64,000 bases of DNA, taken from contig NZ_CP076668.1 of assembly GCF_018968705.1 (NCBI RefSeq), positions 1,364,001 to 1,428,000 on the forward strand, in the 5' to 3' direction. This stretch comes from Pseudomonas lijiangensis. Lineage in GTDB: Bacteria > Pseudomonadota > Gammaproteobacteria > Pseudomonadales > Pseudomonadaceae. Under the pieces are notes generated by a model. The model was not told the origin of the DNA. It searched no databases and was given only the letters and a program-made list of their open reading frames with translations. Below are positions 38,534 through 54,982 of the stretch, in pieces. How positions within the stretch are numbered: the stretch's first letter is position 1; the number at the start of each line of letters is the position of its first letter. The position numbers and the translations under genes were made by a program.

Positions 38534-39306
38534 GTTTGATTGACCCTCGCGCAATCATCGATCCGACGGCTGTACTGGCCGACAATGTTGAGGTCGGCCC
38601 CTGGTCGATCATCGGAGCCGGTGTGGAAATTGGCGAGGGTACGGTCGTTGGTCCGCATGTCATCCTCAAGGGGCCGACGCGGATCGGCAAATACAACCGC
38701 ATCTACCAGTTCTCTTCGGTAGGTGAGGACACTCCCGATCTCAAGTACAAGGGCGAAGACACTCGCCTGGTGATTGGCGATCACAACGTGATTCGCGAAG
38801 GGGTGACGATTCACCGCGGGACCATTCAGGACCGCGCTGAAACCACTCTGGGTGACCATAACCTGATCATGGCCTACGCCCATATCGGGCATGACAGCGT
38901 CATCGGCAATCACTGTATTCTGGTCAACAACACGGCGCTGGCCGGCCACGTGCATGTGGACGACTGGGCGATCCTGTCCGGATTCACCCTGGTCCATCAG
39001 TTCTGCCATATCGGTGCTCACAGCTTTTCAGGCATGGGTACTGCGATCGGCAAGGATGTGCCTGCCTTTGTCACTGTGTTCGGCAACCCGGCCGAAGCCC
39101 GCAGCATGAACTTCGAGGGCATGCGCCGTCGTGGTTTCTCCGAAGAAGCCATTCATGCACTGCGCAAGGCCTACAAGACTGTCTATCGTCAGGGTCTGAC
39201 CGTGGATCAGGCGATTGCCGAACTGGCTGAGCCTGCTTCGCTGTTTCCCGAAGTCGCGATCTTCCTCCAGTCAATCCAGACGTCGACCCGCGGTATCACC
39301 CGCTGA
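38530..39306 (+). CDS. lpxA: UDP-N-acetylglucosamine O-acyltransferase LpxA
   Basis: This is the first enzyme of lipid A synthesis. The start [19 protein letters not shown] at 38530 overlaps the fabZ stop; the protein has 258 residues. The beta-helix contains the catalytic His region [14 protein letters not shown] and the [15 protein letters not shown] block, and the C-terminal helical domain follows [19 protein letters not shown]. Length and order are standard. Confidence 0.97.
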   Translation: MSLIDPRAIIDPTAVLADNVEVGPWSIIGAGVEIGEGTVVGPHVILKGPTRIGKYNRIYQFSSVGEDTPDLKYKGEDTRLVIGDHNVIREGVTIHRGTIQDRAETTLGDHNLIMAYAHIGHDSVIGNHCILVNNTALAGHVHVDDWAILSGFTLVHQFCHIGAHSFSGMGTAIGKDVPAFVTVFGNPAEARSMNFEGMRRRGFSEEAIHALRKAYKTVYRQGLTVDQAIAELAEPASLFPEVAIFLQSIQTSTRGITR

Positions 39307-39308
39307 CC

Positions 39309-40448
39309 ATGGCCGGCTCATTGCGCATCGCTCTGGTCGCTGGAGAGGCATCCGGCGATATTCTCGGTTCGGGACTGATGCGTGCCATCAAGGCACGCCA
39401 TCCCGATGTAGAGTTCATGGGCGTCGGTGGCCCGTTGATGGAAGCTGAAGGCATGGTTTCCAGCTTCCCCATGGAGCGCCTGTCGGTCATGGGGCTGGTG
39501 GAAGTGCTGGGCCGCCTGCGAGAGTTGCTGGCGCGACGCAAGTTGCTGGTCCAGACGCTCATCGACGAAAAGCCCGATGTGTTCATCGGTATCGATGCAC
39601 CTGACTTCACCCTCAATATCGAACTTCAACTGCGGCGTGCCGGGATCAAGACCGTGCATTACGTCAGCCCTTCGGTCTGGGCCTGGCGTCAGAAGCGTGT
39701 CCTGAAGATTCGCGAAGGCTGCGATCTGATGTTGACCCTGCTGCCGTTCGAAGCCCGTTTCTACGAAGAGAAGGGCGTGCCTGTACGTTTTGTCGGGCAT
39801 CCGCTGGCCGATACCATTCCTCTTGAGTCCGACCGCTCTGCGGCGCGCGCCGAGCTTGGCCTGGGTGACGGGCCTGTGGTTGCGCTGATGCCCGGCAGCC
39901 GCGGTGGTGAGGTCGGTCGTCTGGGGAGCCTGTTTTTCGATACGGCCGAACGTCTTCTGGCACAGCGTCCCGATCTGCGCTTTGTCCTGCCTTGCGCCAG
40001 TCCTCAGCGTCGGGCTCAGGTTGAACAGCTGCTGCAAGGTCGTGATCTGCCGGTCACGCTGCTTGATGGCCGCTCCCATGTTGCGCTGGCCGCCTGCGAT
40101 ACGGTGTTGATCGCTTCCGGTACGGCCACCCTGGAAGCCCTGCTGTACAAGCGGCCCATGGTGGTTGCCTACCGTCTGGCTCCGCTGACTTTCTGGATCC
40201 TCAAGCGGCTGGTCAAGAGCCCCTACGTTTCCCTGCCGAACCTGCTGGCCCAGCGCCTGCTGGTGCCTGAACTGCTGCAGGATGACGCAACCCCCGAGGC
40301 GCTGGCCCGGACCTTGCTGCCGCTGCTCGATGACGGGCAGGCGCAGACGGCAGGTTTCGACGAGATTCATCGCACCCTGCGCCGTGACGCCTCCAATCAG
40401 GCTGCCGATGCGGTACTGAGCCTGCTTGGCCATTCGCCTTCACTGTGA
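39309..40448 (+). CDS. lpxB: Lipid-A-disaccharide synthase LpxB
   Basis: This GT19 glycosyltransferase condenses UDP-diacylglucosamine with lipid X. The 379-residue protein begins with the family segment [20 protein letters not shown], has the [17 protein letters not shown] block and the nucleotide-binding [14 protein letters not shown] and [13 protein letters not shown] motifs. It starts 3 nt after lpxA. Confidence 0.97.
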   Translation: MAGSLRIALVAGEASGDILGSGLMRAIKARHPDVEFMGVGGPLMEAEGMVSSFPMERLSVMGLVEVLGRLRELLARRKLLVQTLIDEKPDVFIGIDAPDFTLNIELQLRRAGIKTVHYVSPSVWAWRQKRVLKIREGCDLMLTLLPFEARFYEEKGVPVRFVGHPLADTIPLESDRSAARAELGLGDGPVVALMPGSRGGEVGRLGSLFFDTAERLLAQRPDLRFVLPCASPQRRAQVEQLLQGRDLPVTLLDGRSHVALAACDTVLIASGTATLEALLYKRPMVVAYRLAPLTFWILKRLVKSPYVSLPNLLAQRLLVPELLQDDATPEALARTLLPLLDDGQAQTAGFDEIHRTLRRDASNQAADAVLSLLGHSPSL

Positions 40449-40459
40449 GTTCCCGAGCA

Positions 40460-41110
40460 ATGCAAATAGGTTTGGATTTCAATCTGGTCGAGGATCTGGT
40501 CGCGGGCGTCGATGAAGTGGGCCGTGGTCCGCTCTGTGGTGACGTGGTGACCGCAGCGGTGATTCTGGATCCTGCGAGGCCGATACTGGGCCTCAATGAC
40601 TCCAAGAAACTCACCGAAGCCCGTCGCGAGAAACTGTACGACGAGATCTGCGAGAAGGCCCTGTGCTGGTTCGTTGCCCGCGCCGAAGTCCATGAAATCG
40701 ACGAACTGAACATTCTGCATGCCACCATGCTGGCCATGAAGCGTGCCGTGGAAGGCCTGAGCATCACGCCAAAACTGGCATTGATCGATGGCAATCGTTG
40801 CCCGCAACTGTCGGTGCCCTGCGCTCCGGTGGTGCAGGGTGATGCCAAGGTACCAGCCATTGCCGCGGCATCGATTCTCGCCAAGGTCACCCGTGACCGG
40901 GAAATGGCCGCTTTCGAGCTGATGTATCCCGGTTACGGCATGGGCGGGCACAAGGGCTATCCGACCGCCGTGCATCTGGAAGCCCTGTCACGCCTTGGGC
41001 CGACGCCTATTCACCGACGTTCCTTCGGCCCGGTACGTGCGGCCTGGGAAGCGCGTGAGTCCATCACGATTGCTTCGTCCTTCAGCTCGAATGGGTTGTT
41101 GCAGGACTGA
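40460..41110 (+). CDS. rnhB: Ribonuclease HII
   Basis: RNase HII removes ribonucleotides from DNA and RNA in RNA-DNA hybrids. I use the ATG at 40460 ([20 protein letters not shown], 216 residues); a GTG at 40445 overlapping the lpxB stop would add five residues, and neither has a strong RBS. Active-site residues are Asp18 and Glu19 in [12 protein letters not shown], with later acidic residues in KLALIDGNR and in the [13 protein letters not shown] segment. The C-terminus is about 10 residues longer than many homologues. Confidence 0.94.
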   Translation: MQIGLDFNLVEDLVAGVDEVGRGPLCGDVVTAAVILDPARPILGLNDSKKLTEARREKLYDEICEKALCWFVARAEVHEIDELNILHATMLAMKRAVEGLSITPKLALIDGNRCPQLSVPCAPVVQGDAKVPAIAAASILAKVTRDREMAAFELMYPGYGMGGHKGYPTAVHLEALSRLGPTPIHRRSFGPVRAAWEARESITIASSFSSNGLLQD

Positions 41111-41135
41111 CGTATCCGCCAAGGCTCGCTACAAT
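41107..41135 (+). promoter_or_regulatory. Probable sigma-70 promoter of dnaE
   Basis: CTGACG (41107-41112) and TACAAT (41130-41135) are separated by 17 nt. The -35 overlaps the rnhB stop codon. This would let dnaE be transcribed apart from the lpx operon. Confidence 0.55.
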
Positions 41136-41176
41136 CCTGACCTTCGTTTTTTGTGTTTTCGCGCTATAGGATCACC

Positions 41177-44100
41177 ATGCCGGCTTCTTTCGTTCATCTA
41201 CGCCTGCACACCGAATACTCACTGGTCGATGGTCTGGTCCGGGTCAAACCACTGATCAAGGCCCTCACCGGCATGAACATGCCTGCTGTGGCGGTGACCG
41301 ATCAGAACAACATGTGTTCGCTGGTCAAGTTCTACAAGGCGGCCCAGGGCGCAGGCATCAAGCCGATCTGCGGTGCAGACCTGTGGCTGGCAGGCAAGGA
41401 CGAAGACGCCCCGCTCAGCCGTATCAGCCTGCTGGTGATGAATCCCCAGGGCTATCGCAATCTGACCGAGCTGATTTCCCGAGGCTTTATCGAAGGCCAG
41501 CGCAACGGCTTGATCATCGTCGAGCGCGAGTGGATCGCCGAAGCCAATGAAGGACTGATTGCCCTGTCTGCGGCCAAGGAGGGCGAAATCGGCATGGCCC
41601 TGCTCGGCGGCAATCCGGGTGAAGCCGATGAACTGTTGCGCGAGTGGATGGCGATTTTCCCTGATCGTTTCTACATCGAATTGCAGCGCACCAACCGGAC
41701 CAACGATGAAGAGCATCTGCATGCTGCCGTTGCCCTGGCCGATCGTCATGGCGCACCGCTGGTTGCGACCAACGATGTGCGTTTCATCAAGCAGACCGAC
41801 TTCGAAGCGCACGAAACCCGCGTATGCATCGGTGAGGGGCGGGCGCTGGACGACCCGCGCCGCTCCCACAACTACAGCGATCAGCAGTACCTGAAAAGCC
41901 CCGAGGAAATGGCCGAGCTGTTCAGCGATCTGCCCGAGGCGCTGGAAAACACCGTCGAAATTGCCAAGCGCTGCAACATCGACGTCAAGCTGGGCACGCA
42001 CTTCCTGCCCAACTTCCCGATCCCCGATGGCATGACCATCGATGAATATTTCCGCAAGGTATCGTTCGAGGGGCTGGAGGAACGTCTTGCGGTTCTGCTG
42101 CCCAAGGATACGACCGAGGATTACGAGGCCAAGCGTCAGGTCTATGTCGACCGGCTGAATTTCGAGCTGGATATCATTATCCAGATGGGGTTCCCCGGTT
42201 ACTTCCTGATCGTTATGGACTTTATCCAGTGGGCCAAGAACAACGGCGTGCCGGTCGGCCCGGGTCGTGGGTCGGGTGCGGGGTCCCTGGTGGCCTATGT
42301 GCAGAAGATCACGGACCTGGACCCGCTGGAATACGATCTGCTGTTCGAACGCTTCCTCAACCCGGAACGGGTATCGATGCCCGACTTCGACGTCGACTTC
42401 TGCATGGATGGTCGCGACCGGGTGATCGATTATGTGGCCGAGAAGTATGGCCGCAATGCGGTAAGCCAGATCATCACGTTCGGTTCCATGGCCGCGAAGG
42501 CTGTGGTGCGTGACGTGGCGCGGGTGCAGGGCAAGTCCTACGGGCTGGCCGATCGACTGTCGAAAATGATTCCGTTCGAAGTCGGCATGACCCTGGAAAA
42601 AGCCTACGAGCAGGAAGAGATCCTGCGCGATTTCCTCAAGGTCGACGAGGAAGCGGCTGAAATCTGGGAAATGGCCCTCAAGCTTGAAGGGGTTGTGCGT
42701 AACGTCGGCAAGCACGCCGGGGGCGTGGTTATTGCGCCGACCAAGCTGACCGACTTCTCGCCGATCTATTGCGACGAGGCGGGCGACGGTCTGGTTACCC
42801 AGTTCGACAAGGACGATGTCGAGGCAGCAGGTCTGGTGAAGTTCGACTTCCTGGGTCTGCGGACCCTGACCATCATCGACTGGGCGCTCAAGACCATCAA
42901 CCGTGACCGCGCCAAGGTCAACGAAGAGCCTCTGGACATCGCTTTCATCCCGCTCGACGACATGCCGACCTACCAGTTGTTGCAGCGGGCAGAAACCACC
43001 GCGGTATTCCAGCTTGAATCCCGCGGCATGAAAGAGCTGATCAAGAAGCTCAAGCCCGACTGCCTGGAAGACCTGATCGCACTGGTGGCCCTGTTCCGTC
43101 CGGGGCCTCTGCAGTCCGGGATGGTGGACGACTTCATCAACCGTAAGCACGGTCGTGCAGAGCTGTCCTATCCCCACGTCGATTACCAGTACGAAGGCCT
43201 CAAGCCGGTACTGGCACCGACCTACGGCATCATCCTGTATCAGGAACAGGTGATGCAGATCGCTCAGGTCATGGCGGGTTATACCCTCGGCGGCGCCGAC
43301 ATGCTGCGCCGTGCGATGGGTAAGAAAAAGCCCGAGGAAATGGCCAAGCAGCGCGGCGGTTTCATCGAAGGCTGCAAGACCAACAATATCGACCCGGACC
43401 TGGCGGGTAACATTTTCGACCTGGTGGAGAAATTCGCCGGTTACGGCTTCAACAAGTCCCACTCCGCCGCCTACGGTCTGGTGTCCTACCAGACCGCATG
43501 GCTCAAGACCCATTACCCGGCGCCGTTCATGGCGGCCGTGTTGTCTGCGGATATGCACAACACCGACAAGGTCGTGACCTTGATCGAAGAAGTGCGGACC
43601 ATGAAGCTGCGCCTCGATGCGCCGGACGTGAACATTTCCGAGTTCAAGTTCACGGTCAGCGACGATGGCCGGATTCTTTACGGGCTGGGCGCGATCAAGG
43701 GTGTGGGTGAGGGGCCGGTGGAGGCCATTACCGAAGCCCGTGCAGCCGGTCCGTTCAAGGACCTGTTCGATTTCTGTGCCCGCGTCGATCTCAAGCGGGT
43801 CAACAAGCGGACCCTGGACGGCCTGATTCGCAGTGGCGCCCTCGATCGTCTCGGTCCTTACTTCGAGCAAGAGCCAAAAGCCTATCAGGCCAATATCGAC
43901 CGTAACCGTTCGGTGTTGCTGGCGGCGCTCGAAGAGGCGATCCAGGCCGCCGAGCAGACGGCCCGCAGTCGTGACAGCGGTCACTCGGATCTGTTTGGTG
44001 GTCTGTTCGTCGAAGAAGATGCCGACGTCTATGCCAACCATCGCAAGACCCGCGAGCTGAGCCTCAAGGATCGGCTGCGCGGCGAGAAGGAAACCCTCGG

Positions 44101-44698
44101 GTTGTACCTGACCGGGCACCCTATCGATGAGTACGAAGGCGAGATCCGACGTTTCGCCCGCCAGCGAATCATCGACCTCAAGCCCGCACGCGATACCCAG
44201 ACCATCGCCGGGCTGATCATTGCCCTGCGGGTCATGAAGAACAAGAAGGGCGACAAGATGGGGTTCATTACCCTGGACGACCGCTCGGCACGCATTGAAG
44301 CTTCCCTGTTCGCTGAAGCCTTCCATTCGGCGCAATCGCTTTTGCAGACCGATGCTATGGTGGTAGTCGAAGGCGAAATCAGTAATGACGATTTTTCCGG
44401 TGGCCTGCGCCTGCGCGCCAAGCGGGTCATGAGTATCGAGGATGCACGTACCAACCTGGCAGAAAGCCTGCGCCTGACCGTGCATTGCGATGCGCTCAAG
44501 GGCGACCGGCTGCGCTGGCTGGGCGATCTGTGCAAGCGTCACCGGGGTGCGTGCCCTATCACGCTGGATTACACGGGGCCTGATGCCAAGGCATTATTGC
44601 AGTTTGGCGAGGAGTGGCGAATTGATCCGGCAGACAGCTTGATTCAAGCTCTGCGTGACCAGTTCGGACGTGAGAACGTCTTTCTCCAGTATCGCTGA
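41177..44698 (+). CDS. dnaE: DNA polymerase III alpha subunit DnaE
   Basis: This is the replicative polymerase catalytic subunit, 1173 residues from the ATG at 41177 (MPASFVHLRLHTEYSLVDGL), the family's usual start. The N-terminal PHP domain is present, and the palm domain has the catalytic aspartates Asp403 and Asp405 in PDFDVDFCMDGR. The GPGRGSGAGSLVAY block, the fingers, the tandem helix-hairpin-helix region and the OB fold (TIAGLIIALRVMKNKKGDKM) are all present. It is complete with no frameshift. Confidence 0.98.
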   Translation: MPASFVHLRLHTEYSLVDGLVRVKPLIKALTGMNMPAVAVTDQNNMCSLVKFYKAAQGAGIKPICGADLWLAGKDEDAPLSRISLLVMNPQGYRNLTELISRGFIEGQRNGLIIVEREWIAEANEGLIALSAAKEGEIGMALLGGNPGEADELLREWMAIFPDRFYIELQRTNRTNDEEHLHAAVALADRHGAPLVATNDVRFIKQTDFEAHETRVCIGEGRALDDPRRSHNYSDQQYLKSPEEMAELFSDLPEALENTVEIAKRCNIDVKLGTHFLPNFPIPDGMTIDEYFRKVSFEGLEERLAVLLPKDTTEDYEAKRQVYVDRLNFELDIIIQMGFPGYFLIVMDFIQWAKNNGVPVGPGRGSGAGSLVAYVQKITDLDPLEYDLLFERFLNPERVSMPDFDVDFCMDGRDRVIDYVAEKYGRNAVSQIITFGSMAAKAVVRDVARVQGKSYGLADRLSKMIPFEVGMTLEKAYEQEEILRDFLKVDEEAAEIWEMALKLEGVVRNVGKHAGGVVIAPTKLTDFSPIYCDEAGDGLVTQFDKDDVEAAGLVKFDFLGLRTLTIIDWALKTINRDRAKVNEEPLDIAFIPLDDMPTYQLLQRAETTAVFQLESRGMKELIKKLKPDCLEDLIALVALFRPGPLQSGMVDDFINRKHGRAELSYPHVDYQYEGLKPVLAPTYGIILYQEQVMQIAQVMAGYTLGGADMLRRAMGKKKPEEMAKQRGGFIEGCKTNNIDPDLAGNIFDLVEKFAGYGFNKSHSAAYGLVSYQTAWLKTHYPAPFMAAVLSADMHNTDKVVTLIEEVRTMKLRLDAPDVNISEFKFTVSDDGRILYGLGAIKGVGEGPVEAITEARAAGPFKDLFDFCARVDLKRVNKRTLDGLIRSGALDRLGPYFEQEPKAYQANIDRNRSVLLAALEEAIQAAEQTARSRDSGHSDLFGGLFVEEDADVYANHRKTRELSLKDRLRGEKETLGLYLTGHPIDEYEGEIRRFARQRIIDLKPARDTQTIAGLIIALRVMKNKKGDKMGFITLDDRSARIEASLFAEAFHSAQSLLQTDAMVVVEGEISNDDFSGGLRLRAKRVMSIEDARTNLAESLRLTVHCDALKGDRLRWLGDLCKRHRGACPITLDYTGPDAKALLQFGEEWRIDPADSLIQALRDQFGRENVFLQYR

Positions 44699-44813
44699 AC
44701 GACTAGGCTCAGCCTGAACTTTTAATCTCGACCGGAACGCGCTCTTTCCATGGGAAAGGGCGCTGACGGATCAACCGGCCGGCCTCTTGGCCGTCGACCC
44801 AAGACGGATGCCT

Positions 44814-45761
44814 ATGAACCCGAATTTTCTTGATTTCGAACAGCCTATCGCTGACTTGCAAGCCAAGATCGAAGAACTGCGTTTGGTCGGTAATGACAAC
44901 TCGCTGAACATCAGCGATGAAATTGCCCGGCTGCAAGACAAGAGCAATACGCTCACCGAAAGCATCTTCGGCAATCTGACCAGTTGGCAGATCGCGCGCA
45001 TGGCGCGTCACCCACGTCGCCCTTACACCCTGGACTACATCGAACACATCTTCACCGAGTTCGATGAGTTGCACGGCGACCGCCATTTCTCCGATGACGC
45101 GGCCATTGTGGGCGGTATCGCTCGCCTGGAAGACCAGCCTGTCATGGTGATCGGTCACCAGAAAGGCCGTGAAGTCCGTGAAAAGGTTCGCCGCAACTTC
45201 GGTATGCCGCGTCCTGAAGGCTATCGCAAGGCCTGCCGTCTGATGGAAATGGCCGAGCGTTTCAAGATGCCGATCCTGACCTTCATCGATACGCCGGGCG
45301 CCTATCCGGGCATCGACGCCGAAGAGCGCAACCAGAGCGAAGCCATTGCCTGGAACCTGCGTGTCATGGCTCGCCTGAAGACGCCGATCATCGCTACCGT
45401 TATCGGTGAAGGCGGTTCCGGTGGTGCGCTGGCCATTGGCGTCTGCGACCAGTTGAACATGCTGCAGTATTCGACCTATGCGGTTATTTCCCCGGAAGGC
45501 TGTGCGTCGATCCTGTGGAAAACGGCCGAGAAGGCTCCGGATGCTGCCGAAGCCATGGGTATCACTGCCGAGCGCCTGAAGGGCCTGGGTATCGTTGATA
45601 AAGTGATCAGTGAGCCTCTGGGCGGCGCACACCGTGACCCGGCTGCTGCATCTGCCACCATTCGTGCAGAACTGAGCAGCCAGTTGGCAATGCTCAAGAA
45701 GCTGGATAACGATACCCTGCTGGCTCGTCGTTATGAGCGTCTGATGAGCTACGGCCTCTGA
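44814..45761 (+). CDS. accA: Acetyl-CoA carboxylase carboxyltransferase subunit alpha
   Basis: AccA with AccD transfers the carboxyl group from biotin to acetyl-CoA. The 315-residue protein starts [20 protein letters not shown]; the crotonase-like core has [20 protein letters not shown] and the oxyanion-hole [12 protein letters not shown]. The ORF could start 27 nt earlier, but this start matches the family. Following REP elements close the transcription unit that began upstream. Confidence 0.97.
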   Translation: MNPNFLDFEQPIADLQAKIEELRLVGNDNSLNISDEIARLQDKSNTLTESIFGNLTSWQIARMARHPRRPYTLDYIEHIFTEFDELHGDRHFSDDAAIVGGIARLEDQPVMVIGHQKGREVREKVRRNFGMPRPEGYRKACRLMEMAERFKMPILTFIDTPGAYPGIDAEERNQSEAIAWNLRVMARLKTPIIATVIGEGGSGGALAIGVCDQLNMLQYSTYAVISPEGCASILWKTAEKAPDAAEAMGITAERLKGLGIVDKVISEPLGGAHRDPAAASATIRAELSSQLAMLKKLDNDTLLARRYERLMSYGL

Positions 45762-45775
45762 TATAGCTTTGTTTC

Positions 45776-45826
45776 TTCGCGAATGAATTCGCTCCTGTTT
45801 CCCGTAGGAGCGAATTCATTCGCGAA
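45776..45826. repeat. REP-like inverted repeat after accA
   Basis: Perfect 21-nt arms (TTCGCGAATGAATTCGCTCC... at 45776-45796 and its complement at 45806-45826) have a 9-nt loop. A single diverged copy (TTCGCGGATGAATCCGCTCC) follows at about 45863-45882. These are typical Pseudomonas extragenic palindromes. Confidence 0.8.
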
Positions 45827-45940
45827 AAGCGTTGTATCGGTTGATGCCCGGTGTCCTGGCTTTCGCGGATGAATCCGCTCCAGAGTAATGCCGACCAGTT
45901 GAGAGGCTGATTTCAAAAACAGGTGGCAGAGTCACCGTCC

Positions 45941-46028
45941 GTGGGAGGGGCCTTGGCCGCGACAGCCAGTTCAGGCGCTGAAAATGTGTTGGCTGTAAGC
46001 AGGTCGTCGCGGCCAAGGCCCCTCCCAC
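45941..46028. repeat. REP-like inverted repeat pair before tilS
   Basis: Perfect 23-nt arms at 45941-45963 (GTGGGAGGGGCCTTGGCCGC...) and 46006-46028 have a 42-nt spacer. The layout equals that of the pair at 1966-2053, so both look like the same class of doublet with different core sequences. Apart from these repeats the 325-nt accA-tilS gap holds no gene. Confidence 0.8.
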
Positions 46029-46085
46029 AAGTGACAGGTATGCCTTAACTGATCGACATTACTCCTACAGGGCTGCGATCTTTCT

Positions 46086-47408
46086 GTGTATGAGCATAGC
46101 GGTCACGATCTTTCCGCCAGACTGCTTCAGGTCCTGGCTCCCTGGCGTAACGCGCCTGTCTGGCATGTCGGTTTCTCCGGCGGCCTGGATTCCACTGTAT
46201 TGCTGCACCTCCTGGCTGAGCTTGCTAAGCGCGAGAGCCTGCCGCCTCTGAATGCCATCCATGTTCACCACGGCCTGCAGGCCGCTGCCGATGCCTGGCC
46301 GGAGCATTGTCGACAGGTCTGTCTGAAACTCGGCGTTTCCTTCCAGAGTGTGGCGGTTCAGGTGAAGCCTGGCGCAAGCATCGAGCAGGCGGCCCGTGAA
46401 GCGCGTTATGCGGCCTTCGTTGAGCGGTTGGGGGAAGGGGATATGTTGCTGACGGCGCAGCACCGTGACGATCAGGCTGAAACCTTGCTGTTTCGTCTGT
46501 TGCGAGGTGCCGGTGTTCGGGGGCTTGCTTCCATGCCGCTGCAGCGGGCCATAGGCAAGGGGCACATGCTGCGGCCGCTGTTATCGGTTTCCCGTAGGGA
46601 GCTGGAAGACTACGCCCGGCAGCATGGCTTGAGCTGGGTCGAAGATCCCAGCAATCAGGATCAACAACTCTCCCGCAATTTTCTGCGCAGCCAGGTCATG
46701 CCTTTGCTGGCATCGCGCTGGCCGCAGGTGTCCGCCAGCATGGCACGTACTGCCGAGCACATGGGCGAGGCCGAGCAATTGCTGGGTGAGCTGGCAGAGC
46801 AGGATCTGGCCAATGCCCGACCCACTACCGCCTTTGCCTGGCTGGGTATGCCGGTACTGGCTCTGGAACCGCTGGCCTGTCTGTCCGCCGCCCGACAGCG
46901 CAATGCGTTGCGCCACTGGCTGGCACCGCTGACGCGGCTGCCGGATACCGATCACTGGGCGGGCTGGGAAACCTTGTGCAATGCGGCGGAAGGCGCACGG
47001 CCCTTGTGGCGGCTGGCCGATGGTGAGCTGCATCGGGCCGATGGGCATGTCTGGTGGCTGTCGGGTAGCTGGTTGCAGTCTTCCGAGGGGCTGTCGCCCT
47101 GGCCTGATGCATCCAGTCCGTTGAGTCTGCCGGGTAATGGTCAGGTGTTGATCGAGGGTGACGGGCCTGCCGGTCCCTTGCAGATCCGCTACCGTCAGGG
47201 CGGCGAAGTCATGCAGGTAGAAGGGCGTGGTCATCGCGATCTCAAGCGTCTGCTCAATGAGCGTGGCGTGCCGCTGTTCGTGCGCGGCAGATTGCCGCTG
47301 CTCTATCGTGACGATGAACTGTTGGCCATCGCCAACCTGCCGGGGCTGGACGGCGCATCCCGTGGAAACTGGCGCTTGCACTGGATTGCACCGACGAGCG
47401 ACCAAAGT

Positions 47409-47417
<9 letters not shown>
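46086..47417 (+). CDS. tilS: tRNA(Ile)-lysidine synthetase TilS
   Basis: TilS modifies C34 of the CAU-anticodon tRNA-Ile to lysidine so that it reads AUA. The protein has 443 residues from a GTG start with no clear RBS, so the start is uncertain by a few codons. The N-type ATP-pyrophosphatase loop SGGLDST is at residues 31-37, HRDDQAETLLFRLLRGAGVRG follows, and the C-terminal tRNA-binding domains are present. Located between accA and pyrG as in related pseudomonads. Confidence 0.93.
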
Positions 47418-50173
<2,756 letters not shown>

Positions 50174-50199
50174 GTCCGGTTCTCCGGTAAAGTGCCGTT

Positions 50200-50220
50200 C
50201 CCCCGTCCTTGTGTCGGGGG
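50200..50220 (+). terminator. Hairpin between kdsA and eno
   Basis: The CCCCCG / CGGGGG stem has a 9-nt loop, followed by TTGTCTC. The T tract is poor, so this may be a partial terminator. eno starts 95 nt later. Confidence 0.45.
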
Positions 50221-50264
50221 TTGTCTCATTCAGGCCTGCCTCGTTTCTTGCCTGACAGCGATAA

Positions 50265-51605
<1,341 letters not shown>

Positions 51606-51700
51606 GTCGTAGATGGTAAAAGACAGGTGCTGCAGAAAAAGCCGGTCATGCCGACATATTTGCAGCCCTGATGCGGACGCTCCGCTGTAATCAGGAGTGA

Positions 51701-51726
51701 TTGAGCCTGGCTTATGTCAGGCTCAA
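51701..51726. repeat. Inverted repeat after eno
   Basis: TTGAGCCTG and its complement (9 bp) are separated by 8 nt. No T tract follows. It may act as an mRNA-stabilising hairpin. Confidence 0.4.
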
Positions 51727-51790
51727 TGCCCTCAGTCGATTGTTCATATTGCTGGCTCTGCAGTCTTTTTTACTGGGTACCTGATATTTC

Positions 51791-52069
51791 ATGCGCAGTC
51801 CTAACTGGTTGTTCCTCATCCTGATCCTGCTGCTAGGTGGTCTTCAGTATCGCCTGTGGGTAGGTAACGGAAGTCTGGCGCAAGTGGCCAGCCTGACCGA
51901 GCAAATTGCAGAACAGCATGCCGAAAACGAAGTTCTGCTCGAACGAAACCGCGTTCTGGATGCTGAAGTCATGGAACTGAAAAAGGGCCTTGAAACCGTT
52001 GAAGAACGTGCCCGTCATGAGCTGGGCATGGTCAAGGACGGCGAAACTCTCTATCAGTTGGCGCAATGA
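51791..52069 (+). CDS. ftsB: Cell division protein FtsB
   Basis: This small bitopic divisome protein joins FtsL and FtsQ. It has 92 residues: a short N-terminus, one TM helix (LFLILILLLGGLQYRLW, about 7-23), then a leucine-zipper-like coiled coil (EQIAEQHAENEVLLERNRVL). The eno-ftsB-ispD order is conserved. Its stop overlaps the ispD start (ATGA). Confidence 0.95.
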   Translation: MRSPNWLFLILILLLGGLQYRLWVGNGSLAQVASLTEQIAEQHAENEVLLERNRVLDAEVMELKKGLETVEERARHELGMVKDGETLYQLAQ

Positions 52070-52769
52070 AAAACTCTCTTCCTGCCTTCTGGGCAGTGAT
52101 TCCTGCCGCGGGCGTTGGTGCTCGCATGGCAGCAGACCGTCCCAAGCAGTACCTGCAACTGGGCGGCCTCACTATTCTTGAACACAGCCTGCTTTGCTTT
52201 CTCGATCACCCGCGCCTCAAGGGCATGGTGATCAGTCTGGCTGTGGATGATCCTTACTGGCCAACCCTGCCGTGTGCCCTGGATTCGCGTATCCAGCGTG
52301 TGGATGGCGGCAAGGAACGTTCGGACTCGGTACTCAATGCCTTGCTGCACCTGCATGCCCAGGGCGCCAGCGATGACGACTGGGTGCTGGTTCACGATGC
52401 GGCACGTCCCAATCTTGCCCGAAGCGATCTGGACAACCTGCTGGGCGAACTGGCGGACGATCCGGTAGGCGGCCTGCTGGCGGTACCGGCTCGCGATACC
52501 CTCAAGCGTGCCGACGAACATGGCCGTGTGGCGCAGACCGTTGATCGCAGCCTGATCTGGCAAGCCTACACGCCGCAGATGTTTCGTCTCGGCGCCTTGC
52601 ATCGGGCGCTGGCGGACAGCCAGGTGTCGAATGTCAGCATCACCGATGAAGCTTCGGCCATCGAGTGGGCAGGGCAGTCGCCGCGTCTTATCGAAGGGCG
52701 TTCCGACAATATCAAGGTGACCCGTCCCGAAGACCTCGAGTGGCTGCGTCAGCGCAGGTCCATGGGCAA

Positions 52770-52773
<4 letters not shown>
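52066..52773 (+). CDS. ispD: 2-C-methyl-D-erythritol 4-phosphate cytidylyltransferase
   Basis: IspD adds CMP to MEP in the non-mevalonate isoprenoid pathway. The 235-residue protein has the nucleotide-binding IPAAGVGARMAADRPKQYLQ and the conserved VHDAARPNL segment. It overlaps ftsB by 4 nt and shares a palindromic CTAG with the convergent LysR gene stop. Confidence 0.96.
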
Positions 52774-54884
<2,111 letters not shown>

Positions 54885-54909
54885 AGAGCAGCTATAAGCG
54901 GCAAGCGAT

Positions 54910-54947
54910 AAGCTGCAAGAGGAGCACGTCTGACTCTCTTGCAGCTT
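54910..54947. repeat. Intergenic inverted repeat between frmA and fghA
   Basis: AAGCTGCAAGAG (54910-54921) and its complement (54936-54947) sit in a low-complexity AGCTT/GCAAG-rich spacer of about 100 nt. This resembles a dispersed Pseudomonas intergenic repeat. It could limit transcript coupling of the two genes. Confidence 0.55.
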
Positions 54948-54982
54948 GAGGCTTGAAACTTGAAGCTCGGGAGCCTGCGACC

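Noticed and set aside
41219..44542. 1107-codon minus-strand frame opposite dnaE
   Set aside because: It is a shadow of dnaE, with composition dominated by Leu/Gln/Asp/His and no motifs.
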